From: Selenomonadaceae bacterium
GTDB lineage: Bacteria > Bacillota > Negativicutes > Selenomonadales > Selenomonadaceae
Length of the DNA: 64,000 nucleotides
Reading direction: 5' to 3'
NCBI GenBank assembly: GCA_017476005.1
Contig: JAFVEM010000027.1
Coordinates: 16,391 to 80,390, forward strand
The notes beneath the pieces were generated by a model. That model saw only the letters and a program-made list of their open reading frames with translations, was not told where the DNA came from and made no database searches. Positions within the stretch are counted from its first letter, which is position 1; every line of letters starts with the position of its first letter. This document shows positions 51,221 to 59,850 of this stretch, one piece after another. Position numbers and translations under genes: made by a program.

Positions 51221-51391
51221 ATGAAACAGAAACTTTTAGGTCTTTTGCTCGCGGCCATGGTGCTTTCTTCGACGACGGCCTTGGCGGCCAGCACCCCCGA
51301 GTCCGAAGGTAGCGTCCCCTATTGTTGCGGCTGTTACGGCTATTGCGATAACGGCGATGACTACTGCCAAGGCGACTACTGCCGTCGGTAG
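51221..51391 (+). CDS. Small secreted cysteine-rich peptide
   Basis: 56 residues from ATG 51221 with TTGGAGGTCAAGG upstream. Residues 1-23 are a clear signal peptide (LLGLLLAAMVLSSTTALAA, cleavage near ALAA). The mature part of about 33 residues has six Cys, in the order CC-C-C then C and C, with Tyr, Gly and Asp between (YCCGCYGYCDNGDDYCQGDY). Three disulfides or metal binding are possible. It has its own strong promoter and a following hairpin, so it is likely a real gene. No family recognised; antimicrobial, metal-binding and envelope roles are all open. Confidence 0.75.
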   Translation: MKQKLLGLLLAAMVLSSTTALAASTPESEGSVPYCCGCYGYCDNGDDYCQGDYCRR

Positions 51392-51408
51392 GCGCGGTTC
51401 TATTTGGA

Positions 51409-51456
51409 TAACAGGGGCTGTCGCACGAAGGGAAAAACTCTTCGTGTGGTAGCCCC
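51409..51456 (+). terminator. Hairpin after the Cys-rich peptide gene
   Basis: GGGGCTG-CGCACGAAG / CTTCGTGTG-AGCCCC long stem 20 nt after the stop; the tail is CTCGTTGTTT, so only moderately terminator-like. Confidence 0.6.
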
Positions 51457-51624
51457 CTCGTTGTTTAGATAATATTCTGAAGTAAGAATCTGCTCCATTG
51501 TAAAAAGAATAGACTACTCGTTGTTCTTGGAATTTTTTCCCAAATTCCAAAATACAAACAGGAATTAAATCGGGGCAGGGCGAATTGTTCTCTTGGTAAA
51601 AGCGTATAAAGGAGGCGAGCAAAA

Positions 51625-51864
51625 ATGGATGACGAAACCACCGATAGCGCTGACCTTGAAATGGCTAAGGTCTGCCACGAGGCCAGACGCGGCGAAGTCG
51701 TGGGACAGCGAATGCTTAAAGACGTGTGGGAGAATCTAGGCGGCGGTGTCGCCACGGAAACTCAAACAGAACCGGATAATCCCTTGGTGGCCTCAGCCGC
51801 CCAAGGAGAGCGAGAGGGAGCGCGACTGGCGCAAAGGGTACTCAATCACATGGGGATGCAGTAG
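51625..51864 (+). CDS. Small acidic hypothetical protein
   Basis: 79 residues from ATG 51625 with AAAGGAGGCGAG upstream. Soluble, no cysteine pairs; MAKVCHEARRGEVVGQRMLKD and EREGARLAQRVLNHMG suggest two helices. It lies 41 nt before the DASS transporter gene in the same direction. Function unknown. Confidence 0.6.
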   Translation: MDDETTDSADLEMAKVCHEARRGEVVGQRMLKDVWENLGGGVATETQTEPDNPLVASAAQGEREGARLAQRVLNHMGMQ

Positions 51865-51905
51865 CCCGGTGGAGCATTATCGCAACGCGAAGGAGTTGAT
51901 AAATC

Positions 51906-53453
51906 ATGAGCCAGGCAAGTGACGAGGCCAGAAAAGTCAAGGAGGCCGAGCAGGCTTTTGATCGCCGGCGGCGAACGATAGGCCTTTTCGGCGCGCCGAT
52001 TGTGGCGCTATTGGTATTCTTTACGCCAATAGCGGGACTTACCTTGGAGGCGCACAAGCTATTGTCCATCATGGTTTTGGTGGCGCTATGGTGGATTACC
52101 GAGCCGGTACCCATCCCGGTGACCTCTCTCATCGGCCCCACTTTGGCGGTGGTAACGGGGGTGGTGAAGGTCGGCGCCGCCTTTGCCGCCTTCGCGAGTT
52201 CCATGATCTTTCTGTTCATGGGGGGCTTTATTTTGGCCAAGGCCATGATGACCCACGGTCTTGATAAACGCTTTGCTTACTGGCTCCTGTCGCGGTCTTG
52301 GGTGGGGTCAAATCCTAGGCGCATCTTTTTAGCCATTGGTTTGGCGGCGGCTCTGTGTTCCGGCTGGGTGAGCAATACGGCTACGGCGGCCATGATGTTT
52401 CCCATTTGCCTTGGATTGTTAAATTCCATCAAGGAAATGCTCGCCGTCAACGGCCGGGATATTGACCTGAGCGAGTACAAATACGCCACGGGGCTTATGC
52501 TCATGACGGCTTATTCCTGCTCTATCGGCGGCGTTCTTACGCCTATTGGCACGCCGCCCAACCTGATTATGATCGGCTTTTTGGAGCAAATGGAAAATAT
52601 TCATATTTCCTTCTTTCAGTGGATGGTTTGGGGTTTTATCGCCATGGTGTGCTATTTTGTCATAGCCTATGTGGTGCTGTCGCGCATGTTCCCGGCGGAC
52701 GTGGAGCGCATCGACGGAGCGGAGGAATTTATTCGGGCGCGCATCGCGGAACTGGGAGGCTGGACTAGGGCGCAGAAAAACACCTTGTTCGCCTTCTTGG
52801 TGGCGGTAGTCCTGTGGGTTACTCCCGGTTTTTTATCCGTGTTCTGCGGAGCGGCTTCTCCTATCTTAAAAATGTACAATACCCTTTTCCCGGAGGCGGT
52901 GGCGGCCTTGTCCGGCGCCTTACTCCTCTTCCTCTTGCCGGTGAACTTTAAAAAGAGAGAGTTTACCTTGACGTGGAAAGAAGCTATGGAAGGCATCGAA
53001 TGGGGAACGCTGATTCTCTTCGGCGGCGGTCTTGCCATGGGCGGCATGATGTATAAAACCGGCCTTTCCGCTTGGGTGGGGGATCTCATCGTGAGCAGTA
53101 TGGGGGGCGAGCCGTCCCAAGTGGCCATGGTAGCTATTTTCTCGGTGATGGCGCTCCTCTTGGCGGAGCTAACCAGCCACACCGCCGCCACCAACATGAT
53201 AGGCCCTCTGGCCATTACGGCGGCTATTTCGGCAGGACTTAGTCCCATTCCCGTTTCGGTGGGAATTGCTCTATCGGCTTCCTTGGGCTTCATGTTGCCG
53301 GTTTCCACTCCGCCTAACGCCATTGTCTATGCCAGCGGTTACATTCCCATTACCAAGATGATTCGCACCGGCGTATATATTGATTTCATAGGTATCGCCT
53401 GCGTTACCATACCGCTGGCCATTTATTTGGTGAGCTTTGTGATGGGAAGGTAA
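51906..53453 (+). CDS. DASS-family (SLC13) anion/dicarboxylate symporter
   Basis: 515 residues, a 10-12 helix membrane protein. Both halves of the transport core are visible: SNTATAAMMFPI with GVLTPIGTPPNLIMIGF in the first, and TSHTAATNMIGPLA with LPVSTPPNAIVYASG in the second (first SNT kept, second reads SHT). Members carry dicarboxylates or sulfate with sodium. For an anaerobe, succinate or malate uptake or exchange is plausible. Its stop codon lies within a fragment of the three-way-junction element. Confidence 0.92.
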   Translation: MSQASDEARKVKEAEQAFDRRRRTIGLFGAPIVALLVFFTPIAGLTLEAHKLLSIMVLVALWWITEPVPIPVTSLIGPTLAVVTGVVKVGAAFAAFASSMIFLFMGGFILAKAMMTHGLDKRFAYWLLSRSWVGSNPRRIFLAIGLAAALCSGWVSNTATAAMMFPICLGLLNSIKEMLAVNGRDIDLSEYKYATGLMLMTAYSCSIGGVLTPIGTPPNLIMIGFLEQMENIHISFFQWMVWGFIAMVCYFVIAYVVLSRMFPADVERIDGAEEFIRARIAELGGWTRAQKNTLFAFLVAVVLWVTPGFLSVFCGAASPILKMYNTLFPEAVAALSGALLLFLLPVNFKKREFTLTWKEAMEGIEWGTLILFGGGLAMGGMMYKTGLSAWVGDLIVSSMGGEPSQVAMVAIFSVMALLLAELTSHTAATNMIGPLAITAAISAGLSPIPVSVGIALSASLGFMLPVSTPPNAIVYASGYIPITKMIRTGVYIDFIGIACVTIPLAIYLVSFVMGR

Positions 53454-53478
53454 GGAATAGTTTTTCCTTCGCGAGTAT
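53452..53478 (+). repeat. 3' fragment of the three-way-junction element
   Basis: AAGGAATAGTTTTTCCTTCG followed by CGAGTAT matches 26 of 27 positions of the 3' end of the copy at 58492-58595. The 5' part is absent; the fragment begins within the DASS stop codon. Confidence 0.6.
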
Positions 53479-53510
53479 GGCTACCGATAAATTGTTGCCA
53501 CAACAACAAA

Positions 53511-53539
53511 GGGGGACGACTTTTTGCGAGTCGTCCCCC
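53511..53539 (+). terminator. Terminator of the DASS gene
   Basis: GGGGGACGAC / GTCGTCCCCC stem, then TAGAATTTTTT. Confidence 0.85.
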
Positions 53540-53548
53540 TAGAATTTT

Positions 53549-54199
53549 TTATTTTTTCTTCTTAGCCTTTTTCAGCGCGTCCTTTAATTCCTTTTCATCC
53601 AATTCCTGAAAAGTTATGAGGCTGTACTGGTAGTCCTTGATGGAAGAATCTCTCAGGTCGGGATTGTCCAGAAGTTCCATGCGATAACGTCCGCCCTTGT
53701 TGCCCCGGAAAAAAGTCACCGCCATTTGGGTGTCGGAGTGTCCCACTCTGTCCGGCACACCGTCCCCGTCGGTGTCTATCTCCACATCTTTGGCGGTCAC
53801 GGCATAGACCCCATGGTTCCATTCGGTAATTTTAATCAGCTTAATGGACTCATAGCCTACGGTACGCTGGATTTTTTCTAGGGTGGGCTGGAGTTCGCTT
53901 TCGGTGGCCAGATTTAAATTAGGCAGTTCCGAGTCCTCAAAACCGTCCTTAACTATTATCCAAGCGTGTTTCAGGTTGTTGGCTTCCCGATCAAAAACCA
54001 ACACATCTCCCACCCTATCCCGATACAGTTCTCCGGCCGGGATTACCAGCATGGGCTTTTGGGGGCAAAGGATGCTGTAGCCGTTCTCGCTGACAAATTG
54101 ATAGGCATCGCCGGCGGCTTCGGTTTTCACGGGCGCAAGCACAACAACCAATCCCAAGACCCAAGCCAAAACACCACAACGCCATAAAAAATTCTTCAC
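53549..54199 (-). CDS. Secreted hypothetical protein with EF-hand-like loop
   Basis: 216 residues. Signal peptide about 1-28 (VLAWVLGLVVVLAPVKTEAA). The mature part has DTDGDGVPDRVGHSD near residue 145, a calcium-binding DxDxDG loop as in dockerin or thrombospondin-type-3 repeats, and a basic C-terminus (KKAKKKK). No family recognised. It is a single gene between the DASS terminator and a copy of the palindromic element. Confidence 0.75.
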   Translation of the reverse strand: MKNFLWRCGVLAWVLGLVVVLAPVKTEAAGDAYQFVSENGYSILCPQKPMLVIPAGELYRDRVGDVLVFDREANNLKHAWIIVKDGFEDSELPNLNLATESELQPTLEKIQRTVGYESIKLIKITEWNHGVYAVTAKDVEIDTDGDGVPDRVGHSDTQMAVTFFRGNKGGRYRMELLDNPDLRDSSIKDYQYSLITFQELDEKELKDALKKAKKKK

Positions 54200-54220
54200 A
54201 AGCAGACACCTCCAAAGAAA

Positions 54221-54313
54221 ATTTATTACGGGGTGCAGGGGCGAAAGTCCCTGCTGGGAGTCCAGAGGGCAAAGCCCTTTGGTGGGGTTTGGGGCAAAGC
54301 CCCAACAAAAAAT
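54221..54313 (+). repeat. Palindromic element copy downstream of the DEAD-box gene
   Basis: GGTGCAGGG / CCCTGC, AGAGGGC / GCCCTTT and TTGGGGC / GCCCCAA hairpins in the same order as the polA copy. It is on the plus strand and ends at the helicase stop codon. It is inverted relative to the copy at 55914-56002. Confidence 0.85.
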
Positions 54314-55899
54314 TATCTTTTTCGCGCCGGTTCCACATTTACTTTAAAGCCCTTCACGGTAGCCTTGTGCATGGCGCTCATTACATGTTCGGCCACGTCT
54401 TGAGGAACCTCCACGAAGGTAAATTTGTCGTAGATATTGATGACGCCGATAATATTGCCGGGAATATCGGCTTCGTCGGCAATAGAGCGCACTATATCCG
54501 AAGGACGAATCTTTTGGGCGCGGCCAATGTTTAGGAAGAGCCGTACCATGCCGGGAGCGCCGCCGGTGTCCGTCAGATTGTTTTCGACTGCCTCGTCTCG
54601 CCGTTCCGGCCCTTCAACCGAAAGTTTCAGGGCGGCGGCGGCAATATCCACTAAGTCGTAATCACCTTCGGCGGCCACATCGGAGATAATGGTGTGATAT
54701 TCGTCGTAACGATTTTTTTGCAATACCTGCAAGAGCCGTTCCCGTACCGTATCCTTCTGCCGCTCCAAGATATCCGAAGCGGAAGGGAGTTCCCGACGAA
54801 CTATCTTCGTCTTGGCCAGCTTCATAATCAAACGAAGCTGGCGGTACTCCCTAGGCTCGATGAAGGTCATGGCGATACCGGCGCGACCGGCGCGACCGGT
54901 ACGTCCGATGCGGTGTACATAAGACTCATGGTCTTGGGGAATATCGTAATTTATCACATGGGTAATATCGTCGATATCAATGCCTCGCGCCGCCACGTCG
55001 GTGGCAATCAAAATATCCAGTTTCCCTTCCCGGAATTTTTTCATGACTCGGTCTCGTTGTTGTTGAGAAAGATCCCCGTGCAGGCCGCCGGAAAGATAGC
55101 CACGGGTTTCCAAAGCCGCCGTTAAATCATCTACCCCCCGTTTGGTGCGGCAGAAAACGATGGTTTTGCCCGTGTCCTCCCCGTCCAGCACCCGAGTTAG
55201 CCCCTCCAGTTTATCCCTAGTTTCGTAGTAAAACTGTTCGATGAGGGGTACCGTTAAGTTTTCCTTGCTGACGGCGATTTTTTGCGGCTCCTTCATGTAG
55301 CGATGCGCCAAGCGTTCAATGGGTTCCGGCATGGTGGCGGAAAAGAGGAGCGTCTGGCGGTCGGCCAGCGGAATGGAGGACACAATGGTCTCTATATCGT
55401 CAATGAACCCCATGTCAAGCATTTCGTCGGCTTCGTCCAAAATCAGAGTACGCACGTCCTTTAGGCTCACCGTACCTCGCTGAATGTGATCCAAAAGCCT
55501 GCCCGGCGTACCCACCAAAATATGCACGCCCCGGCGCAATGCCCTTATCTGCCGATCAATGGACTGTCCGCCATATACCGGCAAGGTAAAAATCCGCTTA
55601 TAGCGACCGATTTTATTTAGTTCCTCGGCGGTTTGAATGGCCAGTTCCCTAGTGGGACTCAGCACCAAGGCTTGAATACGGCGCTCGGTTTCCTTGATTT
55701 TTTCGATGGTAGGAATGCCAAAGGCGGCGGTCTTGCCCGTTCCTGTTTGGGCTTGACCGATAACGTCGGCTCCCGTCAGCACCAAAGGTATCGTCTTGGC
55801 CTGAATGGGAGACGGCTCCTCAAACCCCATATCGCCAATGGCCTGCAACAGTTTACGGCTTAATTCTATTTCCCCAAAAGGTTTGATTTCTTTTTTCAA
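54313..55899 (-). CDS. DEAD-box ATP-dependent RNA helicase
   Basis: 528 residues from TTG 55899 (AGGAGG upstream); a longer frame to 55989 only translates the palindromic element. Motifs in order: Q motif FEEPSPIQAKTIPLVL, I AQTGTGKT, Ia PTRELAIQ, II VLDEADEMLD, III SAT, IV IVFCRTKR, V VATDVAARGIDI, VI HRIGRTGRAG. The C-terminal 80 residues (VRLFLNIGRAQKIRPSDIVRSI) form a DbpA-like RNA-binding domain. This is the CshA/DeaD type that acts in ribosome assembly and cold adaptation. Element copies flank it on both sides. Confidence 0.95.
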   Translation of the reverse strand: MKKEIKPFGEIELSRKLLQAIGDMGFEEPSPIQAKTIPLVLTGADVIGQAQTGTGKTAAFGIPTIEKIKETERRIQALVLSPTRELAIQTAEELNKIGRYKRIFTLPVYGGQSIDRQIRALRRGVHILVGTPGRLLDHIQRGTVSLKDVRTLILDEADEMLDMGFIDDIETIVSSIPLADRQTLLFSATMPEPIERLAHRYMKEPQKIAVSKENLTVPLIEQFYYETRDKLEGLTRVLDGEDTGKTIVFCRTKRGVDDLTAALETRGYLSGGLHGDLSQQQRDRVMKKFREGKLDILIATDVAARGIDIDDITHVINYDIPQDHESYVHRIGRTGRAGRAGIAMTFIEPREYRQLRLIMKLAKTKIVRRELPSASDILERQKDTVRERLLQVLQKNRYDEYHTIISDVAAEGDYDLVDIAAAALKLSVEGPERRDEAVENNLTDTGGAPGMVRLFLNIGRAQKIRPSDIVRSIADEADIPGNIIGVINIYDKFTFVEVPQDVAEHVMSAMHKATVKGFKVNVEPARKR

Positions 55900-55913
55900 A
55901 AATATCCTCCTGT

Positions 55914-56002
55914 TTTTATTGGGGCGTTGCCCCAAACCCCACAAGAGGCTCTGCCTCTTGACTCCGGCAGGGGAATAATTCCCCTGCACCCTTATTAAAT
56001 CT
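55914..56002 (-). repeat. Palindromic element copy upstream of the DEAD-box gene
   Basis: On the minus strand it reads TTTAATAAGGGTGCAGGGGA..., near-identical to the polA copy for about 60 nt, then TTTGGGGC / GCCCCAA. It supplies the rimO stop codon (TAA, 55995-55997) and ends just before the helicase ribosome site. Confidence 0.9.
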
Positions 56003-57326
56003 TTACTTTCTCCACAGCCACGTCGTAGGTGAAACCCTGCAAGACTTTGGCGCGGATAATATCTCCGGGTTGGCTGTCCGCGTCGCCCTCGATGTAAACA
56101 CAGCCATCCACCTCGGGAGCTTCCCTACGCGAGCGGCCAATGGCGATATTTTCCAGCTCCTCGTCCCGACCTTCCACCAGAATGTCAAGTTCCTTCCCCT
56201 CCCAAGACTCGTTTATCTCTTGGGATATTCGGGCTTGGAGGCTCATAAGATCGTGGTAGCGCTCCTGCATTATTTCCTCCGGCACCTGCTCCGGCAGGTC
56301 GTAGGCGGCGGTACCCTCCTCCCTAGAGTAGGTAAAGACCCCCAGCTTGTCAAAGCGCATTTTTTCCACAAAATCTCGCAATATCTGGTACTCCGCCTCT
56401 GTTTCCCCGGGGAAACCCACCATGAAAGTGGAACGCAGGGTGACACCGGGAATGTTCTCCCGGATTTTTTTGATTAAGGCTTGGAGTTTTTCTTGGGTAT
56501 CGGGACGTTTCATGGCTTTTAGGATGCGATCGCTGGCGTGTTGCAAGGGGAGATCCACATACTTGCAGATCTTGGGTTCCGCGGCGATTGTTTCGATAAG
56601 CTCGTCGGTAAAAAGGGTGGGATAGGCATATAGAAAGCGAAGCCACTCTACTCCATCCACCTTGGCTAAATTTTGCAAGAGCTGAGGTAGTTGCGGCCGG
56701 CCATAAAGGTCAAGGCCGTAGCCGGTGGTGTCTTGGGCGATGAGATTTATTTCCTTGACGCCTTTAGCGGCAAGGGCGGCCACTTCCTCCCGGATGTCCT
56801 CCACTGAACGACTGCGGAATCGGCCTCGTATCCCCGGAATGGCGCAAAAAGCGCAAGCATGGTTGCAACCCTCGGCTATTTTCACATAAGCCGTATAGGC
56901 AGGAGTGGTGATGATGCGTGGGGTTTTCGCGTCGTAAATGGTTTCGTTTTCCCCCACCAGCACTACTCGATGCCCTTTCAAGGTCTCCTCCACCGCCTCC
57001 ATGATGCGATGCCATGCGCCGGTACCCAAGATGGCATCCGCCTCCGGGATTTCGTCCAAGAGTTCCTGCCGGTAACGCTCCCCTAAGCAACCGGCCACGA
57101 TTAAAGAGCGGCACCGCCCTGATTCTTTAAAATCCGCCATGTTAATGATGGTGGTAATGGATTCCTCCTTGGCCGACTGAATAAAGGCGCAGGTGTTGAC
57201 GATGAGAATATCGGCCTTGGCCGGTCTATTGGTAATTTCGATGCCGTGCTTTTGCAAAAGTCCCAGCATCACTTCGGTGTCAATGAGATTCTTGGCGCAG
57301 CCGAGGCTGACGAATCCGGCTTTCAC
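55995..57326 (-). CDS. rimO: Ribosomal protein uS12 methylthiotransferase RimO
   Basis: 443 residues. The N-terminal MTTase domain (SLGCAKNLIDTEVMLGLL, first Cys at about 10) is followed by the radical-SAM domain with GCNHACAFCAIPGIRGRFRS (CxxxCxxC), LIAQDTTGYG and PLQHASDRILKAMKR, and a C-terminal TRAM domain. It adds a methylthio group to a uS12 aspartate. Its stop codon is inside the palindromic element. Confidence 0.97.
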   Translation of the reverse strand: MKAGFVSLGCAKNLIDTEVMLGLLQKHGIEITNRPAKADILIVNTCAFIQSAKEESITTIINMADFKESGRCRSLIVAGCLGERYRQELLDEIPEADAILGTGAWHRIMEAVEETLKGHRVVLVGENETIYDAKTPRIITTPAYTAYVKIAEGCNHACAFCAIPGIRGRFRSRSVEDIREEVAALAAKGVKEINLIAQDTTGYGLDLYGRPQLPQLLQNLAKVDGVEWLRFLYAYPTLFTDELIETIAAEPKICKYVDLPLQHASDRILKAMKRPDTQEKLQALIKKIRENIPGVTLRSTFMVGFPGETEAEYQILRDFVEKMRFDKLGVFTYSREEGTAAYDLPEQVPEEIMQERYHDLMSLQARISQEINESWEGKELDILVEGRDEELENIAIGRSRREAPEVDGCVYIEGDADSQPGDIIRAKVLQGFTYDVAVEKVKI

Positions 57327-57360
57327 TAGAGCAAAACCTCCCGTTTTCTTTGGAATCTAC

Positions 57361-58401
57361 TTACTGAAATCTAATGTACTTCACCCAACGGTCAATCAGT
57401 TCCCGACGTTCCTCCGGGGTAAAATATGCCCGCTCGCTGTAAAGAACGATGTTTTTGCCGGCAAAAGTTTTGTAGGCAAGGGTGGCAGGGTTCACCGTCA
57501 GAAAGTAAAACTCGTGGCGTTGCAAAGTTAGCTGGGCATCATCGGAGAGGAGCCAGTCGGCAAAATTTTGCGCTATCGCGAGTTTCTCGGGGGAAAGCCC
57601 CTGCATGATGGCCGTCCCGGTCAGCATGTAAGCCGTGCCGTCGGTGGGATAAATTATTTTCAAGGGATAGCCGGAATTTAACCCACGGAGCGCCTCGCTT
57701 TGTACCGCCAAGGAAACATCGGCTTCGCCCATGCCCGTTTGGCGTACCGGATTGGCCAGAAATTTGGTGTATTGCACCACATGGGGATGTATTTGCCGCC
57801 AAATGTCATAGGCCGCCGTGTCGCCGTACTGAGCGATCATGGAGTAGAGGAGATTGGCCGCCGCATCCGCCGCCATAAAATCCGTAACGGCAATCCGCAC
57901 TCCGGGAACAGTCGTAAGCTCCGTCCATGTATGGGGAATGTAGGTCAAGGATTTTAAGTAATCCCGATTCAGGCAAAAGACCACGGGATCATACCAAATC
58001 CCCGTCCAATAACCATTCGCGTCTTTAAAAGTGTCGGCCACCGCATCCCCCGGCTCCGAGATGTAAGGCTGAAAAGCGCCGACCGCCGCCCCCTGCCGTA
58101 AAACTTCCTCGTCGGCCACAGTCAAGTCAATTTTTTGCGCCTCTGGGGGAGAGGCCAGACGTTTTAGCAAATCATTTTTCCCCAAGGGAATAAAATTCAC
58201 GCGCACTTTGGTCGCCTGTTCGTACTCGTCGGCCAGTACCGCCGCCATATTAGCGGGCAGGGTGGTATAAACCGTAAGCTCCGCCAAGGGCTTACCGTTT
58301 TCTTTATGTCCGGCTCCGGCCAAAAAAGAAGACCCGGCCAGCGCTGCAATGGTCAGTACGAAAGCCATCACGAATAAGGTCGTATAGCGCCGCATATTCA
58401 T
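57361..58401 (-). CDS. Extracellular solute-binding protein (family 1)
   Basis: 346 residues from ATG 58401 (GCGGAGGTAATGAAT upstream). An uncleaved or cleaved N-terminal segment (TLFVMAFVLTIAALAGSSFL) precedes the periplasmic-binding fold: LTVYTTLPANMAAVLADEYE, VADEEVLRQG, IWYDPVVFCLNRDYLK and QNFADWLLSDDAQLTL, all typical of Fe(III)/AfuA- or phosphonate-type binding proteins. There is no Cys for a lipoprotein anchor. No permease or ATPase gene is adjacent, so the transporter partner is unknown; a sensor role is possible. Confidence 0.85.
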   Translation of the reverse strand: MNMRRYTTLFVMAFVLTIAALAGSSFLAGAGHKENGKPLAELTVYTTLPANMAAVLADEYEQATKVRVNFIPLGKNDLLKRLASPPEAQKIDLTVADEEVLRQGAAVGAFQPYISEPGDAVADTFKDANGYWTGIWYDPVVFCLNRDYLKSLTYIPHTWTELTTVPGVRIAVTDFMAADAAANLLYSMIAQYGDTAAYDIWRQIHPHVVQYTKFLANPVRQTGMGEADVSLAVQSEALRGLNSGYPLKIIYPTDGTAYMLTGTAIMQGLSPEKLAIAQNFADWLLSDDAQLTLQRHEFYFLTVNPATLAYKTFAGKNIVLYSERAYFTPEERRELIDRWVKYIRFQ

Positions 58402-58438
58402 TACCTCCGCCAGAGTTTATCTTACCAAATCCCCAGTC

Positions 58439-58466
58439 ATTATAACGCAATCCCCTTACTTTGCAA
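58439..58466 (-). promoter_or_regulatory. Promoter of the solute-binding protein gene
   Basis: Minus strand: TTGCAA (58466-58461), 16-bp spacer, TATAAT (58444-58439), 38 nt before the ATG. The upstream structured element is therefore not in its transcript. Confidence 0.8.
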
Positions 58467-58491
58467 AATGTTTTTGTTGGCAAATCCCATT

Positions 58492-58595
58492 TATACTGGA
58501 TAACGTTAGAGCTTTCCGCAGGAAAGTCTTACGTTATCCGTATATACCGCGGACGAATTTTCCGAAAAAGGAATAGTTTTTCTTTCGCGAGTATA
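58492..58595 (+). repeat. Three-way-junction element, copy 2 (104 nt)
   Basis: Same architecture as 40976-41078: closing pair TATACT (58492-58497) / AGTATA (58590-58595), stem 2 GGATAACG (58498-58505) / CGTTATCC (58532-58539) with inner CTTTCC-GCA-GGAAAG, linker GTATATACCGCGGA (58540-58553) identical, stem 3 CGAA / TTCG. Stem 2 differs from copy 1 on both sides but still pairs. Confidence 0.7.
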
Positions 58596-58620
58596 AGAAT
58601 ATCCGTGAGTAAAACGATAA

Positions 58621-58668
58621 AAACAACCGGGGCAAAACGCCATAAAAGACGTTTTGCCCCGGTTGTTT
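58621..58668 (-). terminator. Terminator of csaB
   Basis: 19-bp perfect stem AAACAACCGGGGCAAAACG / CGTTTTGCCCCGGTTGTTT, followed on the minus strand by ATCGTTTTAC; it overlaps the csaB stop codon. Confidence 0.88.
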
Positions 58669-59755
58669 ATCCCAAAAGCTGCAAAGCCAGCTCGGCATTT
58701 TTGGCGGCCAGTTTCCTCAGTTCTCCAAACAAAGCCGCGTTTTGGGCGCGAAATTCCTCCCGGCGTTGCCATTTGCGGCGAATTTCCGCCATGAGCATTT
58801 TCCCCGTTATCCCTTCCAAGGTACCCACCGGCTTTTCCCCGATGGAATCTAGGAATCTGTCTATCTTGGGGTCGTAGGACAGCCCTACCATGGGGATGCC
58901 CATGACGCCGGCAAAAATTAGGGCGTGAAGGCGAATACTCACCATTAAGTCCATATTTCCTACCAGCGAAAGGAGTTCCATGGTGGAGTATTCGCTTCGT
59001 AACACCACGGTTTTTTCCGTCGCAAAAGCGGCAATGTCCTCCGCCGCCTTCACGTCATCCGGGTACTGCATGGGAAGGAAAACAACTTGCGCCTTTAACT
59101 CCCGGACTATCGTATCCGACACCGAGGCAATGACTTCTTTATAGCGTTGCCAATCTTTCCATTCCCGTACCGATATGCCTACGGTCGCTTTGTCTGTAAC
59201 TACTCCGGCGGCGCGCAAAATATTTGTCCCCGTATCTAGGTCGGCGGCGCTAATGGCCAGCACAGGGTCGGCGGTACATTCTATATGAGGCTTGGTGATT
59301 TTTAAACTGTCCAGCTCTTCCAGCGAACCATGATCTCGCACGGTAATTAAATTTACGCGATTCCCCAGCCAAGACATTAGACCTCTGGCGATTCTACCGT
59401 AAATAGGGCCTATGCCTTGAGCGTAGAGCATGATGGGGGTTCCCACCATTTTGGCCAGAAAAATTATGCCTAGGTAATAGTAAAGACTGCGGCCACTGGT
59501 TACATTTTGCAAGAGACTGCCCCCACCGCTGATGAGCAAATCCGCCCCTCGCAGGGAATGTAAGATAGAGGGGATACTCAGCCACGAAACAGCCTTCACT
59601 CCGTGCCGCTCCTCGGTGTCTTGGGGATTGGCGGAAATGACCGTGATATTCAGTTTTTCATCTAGGCTACGCAAGACTTCCAGCATGGCGGCCAGCATGG
59701 CCTCGTCACCGGCATTCTTCGAGCCGTAATAGCCGGATACCACAATCTTTCCCAT
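58667..59755 (-). CDS. csaB: Polysaccharide pyruvyl transferase CsaB
   Basis: 362 residues. MGKIVVSGYYGSKNAGDEAM at the start, LISGGGSLLQNVTSGRSLYYY (GGGS loop), MLYAQGIGPIYG, GISVREWKDW and the late SIRLHALIFAGVMGIPMVGLSYDPK (RLH motif) are the family pattern. CsaB adds a ketal-pyruvate to wall polysaccharide, the ligand for SLH-domain proteins; in Negativicutes such modified polymers help hold the outer membrane. Substrate use is inferred from the family. Confidence 0.93.
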   Translation of the reverse strand: MGKIVVSGYYGSKNAGDEAMLAAMLEVLRSLDEKLNITVISANPQDTEERHGVKAVSWLSIPSILHSLRGADLLISGGGSLLQNVTSGRSLYYYLGIIFLAKMVGTPIMLYAQGIGPIYGRIARGLMSWLGNRVNLITVRDHGSLEELDSLKITKPHIECTADPVLAISAADLDTGTNILRAAGVVTDKATVGISVREWKDWQRYKEVIASVSDTIVRELKAQVVFLPMQYPDDVKAAEDIAAFATEKTVVLRSEYSTMELLSLVGNMDLMVSIRLHALIFAGVMGIPMVGLSYDPKIDRFLDSIGEKPVGTLEGITGKMLMAEIRRKWQRREEFRAQNAALFGELRKLAAKNAELALQLLG

Positions 59756-59773
59756 CGAATCCCTCTAAATTTC

Positions 59774-59840
59774 TTTCTTGGGGCTTCGCCCCAAACCCCA
59801 CAAGGAGAAATAATTTCCCCATGACCCCTTAATAAATTTT
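59774..59840 (-). repeat. Shortened palindromic element copy between csaB and DUF5693 gene
   Basis: On the minus strand it reads TTATTAAGGGGTCATGGGGA... then TTGTGGGG and TTTGGGGCGAAGCCCCAA. The first stem is altered and the middle hairpin is missing; the outer parts match the other copies. Confidence 0.75.
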
Positions 59841-59850
59841 TGACTTTGCT

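Noticed and set aside
55900..55989. N-terminal extension of the DEAD-box helicase frame to 55989
   Set aside because: The extra residues only translate the palindromic element; the strong ribosome site AGGAGG supports the TTG at 55899.
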